In this document: piece by piece, positions 13,881 through 18,933 of the stretch
Layout of the letters: every line of letters starts with the position of its first letter
How positions within the stretch are numbered: the first letter of the stretch is position 1
DNA from: Clostridia bacterium
GTDB lineage: Bacteria; Bacillota; Clostridia; Christensenellales; DTU072
Assembly: GCA_028699795.1 (NCBI GenBank)
Contig: JAQVTZ010000012.1
Span: 1 to 18,933 of the forward strand
Length of the DNA: 18,933 nt
Reading direction: 5' to 3'
Translations under genes and position numbers: made by a program
The notes under the pieces: model-generated
The model's database searches: none
What the model was told of the DNA's origin: nothing
The model's input: only the letters and a program-made list of their open reading frames with translations

Positions 13881-15083
13881 CTATGCTGCAAGTTTATGAT
13901 TCTTAGGGCAAGCAAGCCCGATAACAAACAGGATGAACGGGGCGCCTAACAAGGCATAAAAGCCTGTTTGCACTTCAGCAAAGAATCCACCGATATCTCC
14001 GAACCCGAAGTTCGACACGGATACCATAGTGATTGCTACGGCAAGCGCTATGGCAAACGCGATAAGCGGCGCAACAAAACCTTTGACACGCGCCCTGCCC
14101 GTAATTAACCTAATAATACCGAACACAAGTACGAGTACCGCAATAAGAAAAACCAATACCGCACCGGCGGGGACAACAAACGAAATTATACCTTCGTAAG
14201 CGTAAGAAGATGCGCCCAAGCCCAAATCAGACCCTGCCGCGCCGTTAATGCAGGCGCCCAATGCTTTTATATAACCATATCCTTTAAGCTCTGATAGAGA
14301 CGAGGACAAAGCCGTGATGAAAAACATAATGATTGCCGCAAGGGACACAAGAACCGAGAATGCGGCGCAAGTACGCACCTTTTTCTTCTTGTTGTTATAT
14401 TGTACTTTTGCGGGGTTGGCCGCGTCTAATGCCCGAAGTTCGGCTTCAACCTTGGAGCGTATACATAAAAGTTCTTCTTCTGTGGGGGGTATTCCGTTTT
14501 GGGCAGCGTAGGCTCTGTGTTCGGCTGCCATGCGTTCTTCATATGTATTGGGTTGGAACCTGTATACCTGCGTTGGTTGATATTGCCATAAAGGTTGCTC
14601 TGTATTAACATAGGGTACAATCACAAATGGTTGTACGGTTTGTGGGAGTTGCTTAGGTTCTTCTACAAACCTATACAAAGCAAGCTTTTTTTCTTGCTGA
14701 GGTTCTTCTGGCGTGATTTGCGCTGCTGCCGCTTCGGCCTCCGCCTGTGCCGCAGCCTGTTGCGTCGCAGCATATTCTTCTTGTGCCGCTCTCCCCTCTT
14801 GCACTTTCTTAAGCGCATTAACATATTCGTTGCGGGGACGCCTCTTGCCGCACTTGCTGCAAACCTCGTTCTCTATTCTGTTAACGGTCCCGCAAAGAAG
14901 ACATGTATAAACTATTTTGTCTTTGTTCATCCCGATGAGAGCGTCTTTTTCGAACTGTTTTTGCGCTTCTTCGTATGCGGCGGCACTCGCTGTATCTGTC
15001 GACCCTACAAGTTGTGTTCCGCATTTTGCGCAATAAACATTCTCGTCGGGGTTTACGGTGCCACAAGTCAAACACTTTGCCAT
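13881..15083 (-). CDS. T1: double zinc-ribbon, VPY-motif, four-helix membrane protein
   Basis: This 400-residue protein starts with two zinc ribbons: CLTCGTVNPDENVYCAKCG (cysteines 4, 7, 18, 21) and CLLCGTVNRIENEVCSKCG (61, 64, 75, 78). An Ala/Glu/Gln-rich helical stretch (90-130) follows, then a divergent VPY motif (145-169: LPQTVQPFVIVPYVNTEQP, then LWQYQP). Residues 176-235 are charged. Four predicted helices lie at about 237-260, 298-325, 334-356 and 374-392, with SFVVP (301-305) starting helix 2. Zinc-ribbon-headed membrane proteins are common in Firmicutes and mostly uncharacterised. It is the first gene of the cluster, with a promoter at 15153-15181 and AAGGAG before the ATG. The zinc part may sense or bind a partner; this is unproven. 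Confidence 0.88.
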   Translation of the reverse strand: MAKCLTCGTVNPDENVYCAKCGTQLVGSTDTASAAAYEEAQKQFEKDALIGMNKDKIVYTCLLCGTVNRIENEVCSKCGKRRPRNEYVNALKKVQEGRAAQEEYAATQQAAAQAEAEAAAAQITPEEPQQEKKLALYRFVEEPKQLPQTVQPFVIVPYVNTEQPLWQYQPTQVYRFQPNTYEERMAAEHRAYAAQNGIPPTEEELLCIRSKVEAELRALDAANPAKVQYNNKKKKVRTCAAFSVLVSLAAIIMFFITALSSSLSELKGYGYIKALGACINGAAGSDLGLGASSYAYEGIISFVVPAGAVLVFLIAVLVLVFGIIRLITGRARVKGFVAPLIAFAIALAVAITMVSVSNFGFGDIGGFFAEVQTGFYALLGAPFILFVIGLACPKNHKLAA

Positions 15084-15152
15084 CTGTATTCTCCTTAAAA
15101 TTATGCATGCAAGCCTGTCTTAAAAACCAAACTATGGTCATAGACATATTAC

Positions 15153-15181
15153 ATTATACCTGTATAGATAAAAAATTACAA
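15153..15181 (-). promoter_or_regulatory. Proximal promoter of T1
   Basis: TTGTAA (15176-15181) and TATAAT (15153-15158) are 17 bases apart on the minus strand. The leader to T1 is about 60 bases and holds the dyad CTATGGTCATAG right after the predicted start, a possible operator. Confidence 0.78.
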
Positions 15182-15270
15182 TACATTTCTTTAAATTTTT
15201 TGAATTTTTTTAGCGATTTATAATGGAAAAGTCTGCCTGAAAGGGAGCTCTCTTCCACATTTTACACAAT

Positions 15271-15299
15271 ATTTTAGACAAAAATCGCCGTTTTGTCAA
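15271..15299 (-). promoter_or_regulatory. Strong distal promoter upstream of T1
   Basis: TTGACA (15294-15299) and TAAAAT (15271-15276) are 17 bases apart on the minus strand. No recognised gene starts next to it: the predicted RNA would begin about three bases before an ATG at 15260 that opens a 16-residue frame (MWKRAPFQADFSIINR). It may drive T1 as a second promoter or a small RNA. Confidence 0.75.
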
Positions 15300-15330
15300 A
15301 TGAACGATTCTAAAAAATACCTGCTCTAAA

Positions 15331-15389
15331 TCTGTTTTGACTTTCTTACTTTCGAGAATTCATCCAACAAACTGAAACGACAAAACAGA
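15331..15389 (-). repeat. Nine-base inverted repeat after glnS
   Basis: TCTGTTTTG (15331-15339) and CAAAACAGA (15381-15389) are perfect inverted repeats 41 bases apart, starting a few bases after the glnS stop. On the minus strand TTTAG and later TATTTTTT follow. It could be a weak terminator or the closing stem of a small structured RNA. Confidence 0.4.
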
Positions 15390-15392
15390 CCG

Positions 15393-17027
15393 TTATTTGT
15401 TAAAGCTGTCTTTTAATGATACTACCAAATAAAACCTCAAAACACCCTCATTTTGTACGGCTTTTTTATAATAGGCAAGTCTCATAAATTGGTAAACTTT
15501 ATTCATTTGTCCTTGCAACACATAAGGCTCCGCCTTAGCGGAACGGTTGATGGTAAGCGAATCGGGGTTAAGCCTTTGGTTGAAATCCGTTACCGTTTCG
15601 GTAGCATCTGTTAATAACGCGCCGTATTGGTAAAGCTCACAGTCTATCGCGTCTTGACAATTCACCCATTGTATCACGCCTTTTACTTTTATTTTTGCAT
15701 TCACGCCGCCTTGCGCGCTGTCTTTGATATATTCGCAGTGCACCACCGAAGGATTGCCTTCGGCATTTAGCTCCGTGGAAATATGTTTTACGATAAAGGC
15801 GCCTTTTAAGCGCACCATCCCGCCTTCGGTCAGCCGATGGTATTTGGGCGGAGGATTAAGTTTAAAATCCTCTCGGTCAATATAAATTTCTTTGCGGAAA
15901 TAGATTGTATGGGTATCCGAACTTTCATTATTGGGATTATTAAGCACCTCAAACGAAAATATTTCGTCATCTAACATATTGTCAATAACCATTTTTATCG
16001 GGTTTTCCACCACCATTGCCCTGTCGGCGTTGCGGTTTAGGTTTTCACGCACGCAAAACTCTAATAAAGAAGTATCCACCTCGGAATTCGCTTTGGCAAC
16101 GCCAACACGCGCGCAAAATTCGCGTATGGATTCTGGCGGATAACCGCGCTCTCTCATACCGCTTATCGTGGGCATACGGGGATCGTTCCAACCGGCTACA
16201 AACCCTGTTTCCACCAATTTTTTTAGGTAACGCTTGGACATGATGGTATTTTTGATATTGAGCCTTGCAAACTCGATTTGGCGCGGTCTTTTTGTAAACC
16301 CGCAATGCAGGGTAACCCAATCGTAAAGTGGTCTGTGGTCCTCAAACTCTAAAGTACAAATAGAATGGGTGATACCCTCTATCGCATCGCCTATCGGATG
16401 CGCAAAGTCATACATCGGATAGATACACCATTTGTCACCTGTTCTATGGTGGTGCGCGCGCAAAATACGGTAAATAACGGGGTCGCGCATATTCATATTG
16501 GGGCTTGCCATATCGATTTTGGCGCGCAAAACCTTGCTTCCGTCTGGATATCTGCCCTCTTTCATTTCAGTAAATAACTGTAAATTTTCTTCAATACTCC
16601 TATTGCGATAGGGACTTTCGGTACCCGGCTCCGTTAGCGTGCCGCGGGTCGCGCGTATTTGTTCGGCCGAAAATTCGCATACATAAGCAAATCCCTTTTT
16701 AATCAAAAGTACGGCATACTCGTATGTGGCGTCGAAGTAATCGGAGGCGTAAAGCTCTTTGTCCCACTTGTAACCCAACCATGTGATATCCTCTTTAATA
16801 GAGTCTACATATTCTACATCCTCTTTGGTTGGATTGGTATCGTCGAAACGCAAATTGCATTTGCCGTTATACTTTTCTTTTATGCCGAAATTGATGGACA
16901 AACTCTTGCAATGCCCAACATGCAGATAACCGTTAGGCTCAGGCGGAAATCTGGTATACACGCCGTCCACTTTGCGACTCGCCAATTCTTCATTGATGAT
17001 GTCTTCTATAAAATTCGCGGATTCCAT
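15393..17027 (-). CDS. glnS: Glutaminyl-tRNA synthetase
   Basis: The 544-residue class I synthetase starts with the pattern TRFPPEPNGYLHVGHCKS, with the HIGH-type motif HVGH at 36-39, then RFDDTNP at 60-66 and the KMSKS-type MSKRY at 263-267. The C-terminal half has the GlnRS beta-barrel anticodon-binding domains (about 340-544). MSKR and the SLSINFG context point to GlnRS rather than GluRS. It charges tRNA-Gln directly; many Firmicutes instead use GluRS plus GatCAB, so its presence is informative. AGGAG precedes the ATG, 15 bases after the GNAT gene, with which it shares a promoter. Length is close to that of the E. coli enzyme. Confidence 0.95.
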   Translation of the reverse strand: MESANFIEDIINEELASRKVDGVYTRFPPEPNGYLHVGHCKSLSINFGIKEKYNGKCNLRFDDTNPTKEDVEYVDSIKEDITWLGYKWDKELYASDYFDATYEYAVLLIKKGFAYVCEFSAEQIRATRGTLTEPGTESPYRNRSIEENLQLFTEMKEGRYPDGSKVLRAKIDMASPNMNMRDPVIYRILRAHHHRTGDKWCIYPMYDFAHPIGDAIEGITHSICTLEFEDHRPLYDWVTLHCGFTKRPRQIEFARLNIKNTIMSKRYLKKLVETGFVAGWNDPRMPTISGMRERGYPPESIREFCARVGVAKANSEVDTSLLEFCVRENLNRNADRAMVVENPIKMVIDNMLDDEIFSFEVLNNPNNESSDTHTIYFRKEIYIDREDFKLNPPPKYHRLTEGGMVRLKGAFIVKHISTELNAEGNPSVVHCEYIKDSAQGGVNAKIKVKGVIQWVNCQDAIDCELYQYGALLTDATETVTDFNQRLNPDSLTINRSAKAEPYVLQGQMNKVYQFMRLAYYKKAVQNEGVLRFYLVVSLKDSFNK

Positions 17028-17042
17028 ATTGACTCCTCTGTC

Positions 17043-17423
17043 TTATTGACAATTATGCCCGCATTTGTGCGGAAATGTAAGGTCTTTGCCGTCTGCTGTC
17101 ATTTTGCCGTTTTGTAATTGGAACCCGAATTGCAAATAATAATTGCAGGGTGGCTCCACAACAATACGACGGCATACCGAGCTTAAATTGTGTAAGAGCG
17201 CTCTCGTCAGAAAATCGCCGTATCCCTTCCCGCGTTCTTCGGGCACGATGCCGATGTCGCGCAAGTAGCACACCTCGTCATTTGCCATAATATGCGCCAT
17301 TCCAACAGGCGTTTCATCGCAAAAAAGCACAAATCCGACACTTCCATCCAACGCTTTACCAAAAATACTGCGGGAAAGTTCGTCCAAAAGTATTTTGTCG
17401 TTCGTTGGCTCGATGGTTAGCAT
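17043..17423 (-). CDS. GNAT family N-acetyltransferase
   Basis: The protein (126 residues from ATG 17423) has the GNAT fold: strand-rich centre with LRDIGIVPEERGKGYGDFL, in which RGKGYG is the acetyl-CoA pyrophosphate loop (motif A), then YYLQFGF near the end (motif B). The C-terminus has an unusual PHKCGHNC. The substrate is unknown. AAGGAG lies eight bases before ATG 17423; an upstream in-frame ATG at 17441 overlaps that site, so it is not favoured. It is the first gene of a two-gene operon with glnS. Confidence 0.88.
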   Translation of the reverse strand: MLTIEPTNDKILLDELSRSIFGKALDGSVGFVLFCDETPVGMAHIMANDEVCYLRDIGIVPEERGKGYGDFLTRALLHNLSSVCRRIVVEPPCNYYLQFGFQLQNGKMTADGKDLTFPHKCGHNCQ

Positions 17424-17477
17424 TACGGCTTCTCCTTTCATAAAATACGATAGAAAGTTTTATTATTTTCAGCCCGT

Positions 17478-17507
17478 ATTATACCATATTGGAGGAATAA
17501 ATGACAA
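17478..17507 (-). promoter_or_regulatory. Promoter of the GNAT-glnS operon
   Basis: TTGTCA (17502-17507) and TATAAT (17478-17483), 18 bases apart on the minus strand, with TGG before the -10. It sits almost back to back with the plus-strand promoter at 17514-17542. Confidence 0.75.
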
Positions 17508-17513
17508 ATACTT

Positions 17514-17542
17514 TTGACAGACTGCGCCGATAATGTTATAGT
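17514..17542 (+). promoter_or_regulatory. Promoter of the TIM-barrel operon
   Basis: TTGACA (17514-17519) and TATAGT (17537-17542), 17 bases apart, with TG one base before the -10. Near-consensus; leader of about 33 bases. Confidence 0.85.
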
Positions 17543-17581
17543 ATTCGTGCAGATGAAAAACAGTCAGCTGATGAGGAATCT

Positions 17582-18478
17582 ATGGAACTAAAATTAGGCG
17601 TGACCAATGCGCCGCTCAACCGCTACTGCAAAGACGAAACCGAAGGGCTTCGGATTATTGCGGAAAGCGGTTTCGATTGTATCGACTATTATATCGCAAA
17701 ATACGAATTAAGTAACCCAAAATGCAATGATACGCAAACAGAACGGCAGGATTACTTTCTTAAACTAAAGGATTCCTTATCCGACACCAAGACCGAGGTT
17801 CATCAAACGCACGCGGTATTTCCAGCTTATGTAGGAGACAAAGAAACTGACGCGTTACTGTTCGAATCGCTTCGGCGCTCTATCGAAGCGACAAGTCTTT
17901 TGGGCGCCAAGTATATGGTGGTACACCCCGTCAAACTGTTTTGGAACAGGTTCGAATGGTTGAAGCGTTTCCGCAAAAAAGTCAATCTTCGCTTTTATCG
18001 CTCCTTGCTGCCTTATTTAAAGGAATACAATGTGACGGTCGCGCTGGAAAATATGTTTACACTACGCCGATACAAAAACGAATTATGCGCTACAACTTGC
18101 AGCAGAGCGGAAGAAATGATTGAGTTTTTAGAGGAACTGGACGATGCGCATTTTACTTTGTGTTTCGACAGTGGCCATGCGAATGTAATTTATAAAGACA
18201 GCGGCATCGAAATGGTCCGTAAGTTAGGAGAAAGGATTTCCATTTGTCATCTGCACGACAACAATTCGCTATTTGATGAGCATTTGTTGCCCTATCAGGG
18301 TGACATTGACTGGAATAAGCTGATATTTGCGCTTCGTTCTTCTGGTTATAAAGGAGTGCTGAATTTCGAGTGTCACTATGCCGACAGAACATCCAACCTC
18401 AGCGAAGCCAAAGCAAACCTCGCCGAAATCCTCAAAGCGGGGCAACAATTAAACGAAATGTGGGAAAATATCAAATGA
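17582..18478 (+). CDS. Sugar phosphate isomerase/epimerase-like TIM barrel
   Basis: The 298-residue protein belongs to the AP endonuclease 2/xylose isomerase-like TIM barrel family. It shows the expected metal-site segments in order: HQTHAVF (74-80), VVHP (113-116), ALENMF (154-159), CFDSGHAN (194-201), CHLHDNN (222-228) with DEHLLPYQGDIDW (232-244), and NFECHY (261-266). Family members isomerise or epimerise sugars and inositols, using divalent metal; the exact substrate cannot be read from sequence. GAGG lies before the ATG. Its stop overlaps the start of the DUF896 gene (ATGA), so the two are coupled. Confidence 0.85.
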   Translation: MELKLGVTNAPLNRYCKDETEGLRIIAESGFDCIDYYIAKYELSNPKCNDTQTERQDYFLKLKDSLSDTKTEVHQTHAVFPAYVGDKETDALLFESLRRSIEATSLLGAKYMVVHPVKLFWNRFEWLKRFRKKVNLRFYRSLLPYLKEYNVTVALENMFTLRRYKNELCATTCSRAEEMIEFLEELDDAHFTLCFDSGHANVIYKDSGIEMVRKLGERISICHLHDNNSLFDEHLLPYQGDIDWNKLIFALRSSGYKGVLNFECHYADRTSNLSEAKANLAEILKAGQQLNEMWENIK

Positions 18479-18690
18479 TTGACATCGATAGAATCAACCA
18501 ACTTGCACGCAAAAGCCGCGCTCCGGAAGGGCTTACCGCAGAAGAAAAAGCCGAGCAGGCGATTTTGCGCCGTGCCTATATCGACGCTTTTAAGCGTGAC
18601 CTTGCCGCCCAACTGGACAACACCTATATTGTGGACGGATGCGGCGCCAAACGGAAAGTGGTCAAGAAGGGTAAATATGAACGAAAATAA
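18475..18690 (+). CDS. DUF896 (YnzC-type) small protein
   Basis: The 71-residue protein begins MIDIDRINQLARKSR, continues LTAEEKAEQAILRRAYIDAF, and matches the DUF896/YnzC pattern of a small two-helix protein (residues about 3-45) with a disordered basic tail. YnzC of Bacillus is linked to the SOS-regulated yneA operon, but its function is not established. It overlaps the upstream stop by four bases and the next gene by 14. Confidence 0.88.
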   Translation: MIDIDRINQLARKSRAPEGLTAEEKAEQAILRRAYIDAFKRDLAAQLDNTYIVDGCGAKRKVVKKGKYERK

Positions 18691-18859
18691 CGACAACAAG
18701 ACTGCCGAAAACAGCGCAATCAAGCGTTATACGCCCGAAGAACTTGCGGAAAAACGCCGCAAAGAGCGCCGAGCCGCCGAAGCGAAGGCGCGCCGTTTTA
18801 AGGACAAATATTTAGAGTTTTACGACGATATCAAACAACCCGAAAATCCGTCATGGTAA
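18677..18859 (+). CDS. Small charged hypothetical protein
   Basis: A 60-residue protein begins MNENNDNKTAENSAIKRY and is dominated by Lys, Arg, Glu and Ala (PEELAEKRRKERRAAEAKAR), likely a single charged helix, ending PENPSW. AAGAAGG sits before the ATG at 18677. It overlaps the DUF896 gene end by 14 bases, which supports translational coupling. I do not recognise a family. A longer in-frame reading from 18479 would lie across DUF896 and is not supported. Confidence 0.6.
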   Translation: MNENNDNKTAENSAIKRYTPEELAEKRRKERRAAEAKARRFKDKYLEFYDDIKQPENPSW

Positions 18860-18933
18860 TATTTTAACAACTGTTTTCACATACTCTATAAAGGTTTTGC
18901 GGTTTTTTGAACCAGACGGTGATATTTCATTGC
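18851..18933 (-). CDS. Possible 3' end of a minus-strand gene cut by the window edge
   Basis: Reading in from the right edge, one minus-strand frame stays open for 26 codons and ends ...TFIEYVKTVVKILP before TGA at 18851-18853, overlapping the stop of the small charged gene tail to tail by nine bases. The piece looks protein-like but is too short to assign; a frame this long occurs often by chance. Confidence 0.3.
   Translation of the reverse strand, partial: NEISPSGSKNRKTFIEYVKTVVKILP

Larger units (their letters stand above)
15084..15392. other. Gene-free stretch between glnS and T1 with two promoters
   Basis: This 309-base AT-rich stretch has no convincing gene. From the glnS side it holds a nine-base inverted repeat (15331-15389), a near-consensus promoter (15271-15299), an eight-base stem (TGGAAGAG pairing with CTTTTCCA) within a 17-codon mini frame (15210-15260), a second promoter (15153-15181), and the T1 leader with the dyad CTATGGTCATAG (15132-15143). 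Confidence 0.7.

Noticed and set aside
17043..17075. PHKCGHNC at the end of the GNAT protein as a zinc site
   Set aside because: Ligands could be there, but a single short tail match is too weak to call.

Overview
The window reads as a low-to-moderate GC Firmicute, most likely an uncultured clostridial lineage. Supporting signs are strong AGGAGG-type ribosome binding sites, sigma-A promoters with 17-base spacers, Firmicute markers (RqcP S4 protein, two DUF1540 modules, DUF896/YnzC), a zinc-type L33 and the rpmG-secE-nusG-rplKA-rplJL order. I cannot name a genus from the sequence alone.

Layout. Positions 1-510 (minus) hold the start of a GH4 alpha-galactosidase-type gene cut by the window edge. 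Positions 740-2088 (plus) hold rqcP and a fused ispDF, meeting rplI tail to tail (minus, 2081-2530). A two-module DUF1540 gene (plus, 2647-2961) and a hairpin terminator follow. Positions 3054-6319 (minus) are a translation/secretion/transcription operon, rpmG-secE-nusG-rplK-rplA-[L10 leader]-rplJ-rplL, driven by a near-consensus promoter at 6403-6431. acpP lies just upstream of it (6447-6680).

Positions 6759-15083 (minus) are the unusual part: ten consecutive genes that I do not recognise as any named system. In transcription order I call them T1 (15083-13881), T2 (13802-13068), T3 (13014-11929), S1 (11903-11655), T4 (11503-10613), T5 (10392-9328), S2 (9295-9071), T6 (9053-8274), S3 (8191-7799) and T7 (7781-6759). 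The seven T proteins share one plan: a polar, proline-rich N-terminal tail, four membrane helices, a conserved proline after an aromatic residue at the start of helix 2, and usually a Phe-Ala-x-Lys-like end. The three S proteins have no membrane helix. Six proteins (T1, T6, T7, S1, S2, S3) carry a conserved peptide of about 27 residues, the 'VPY motif', with core VPYxTQxQPLxQ(F/Y)D. The other four T proteins (T2-T5) carry instead a short N-terminal 'SPY motif' (SPY(F/Y/N)xxY). Each membrane protein has exactly one of the two. The pairs T3-S1 and T5-S2 look like a duplicated two-gene module in which the VPY motif is supplied in trans. My inference is a multi-subunit membrane complex assembled through short linear motifs, function unknown. 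Promoters precede T1, T5 and S3, a strong terminator follows T7, and a weaker one follows T4.

The right end holds a GNAT acetyltransferase-glnS operon (minus), then, divergent from it, a plus-strand operon of a TIM-barrel sugar isomerase-like protein, a DUF896 protein and a small charged protein. A possible partial minus-strand gene sits at the right edge. No tRNA, rRNA, CRISPR array, insertion sequence or phage gene was seen.
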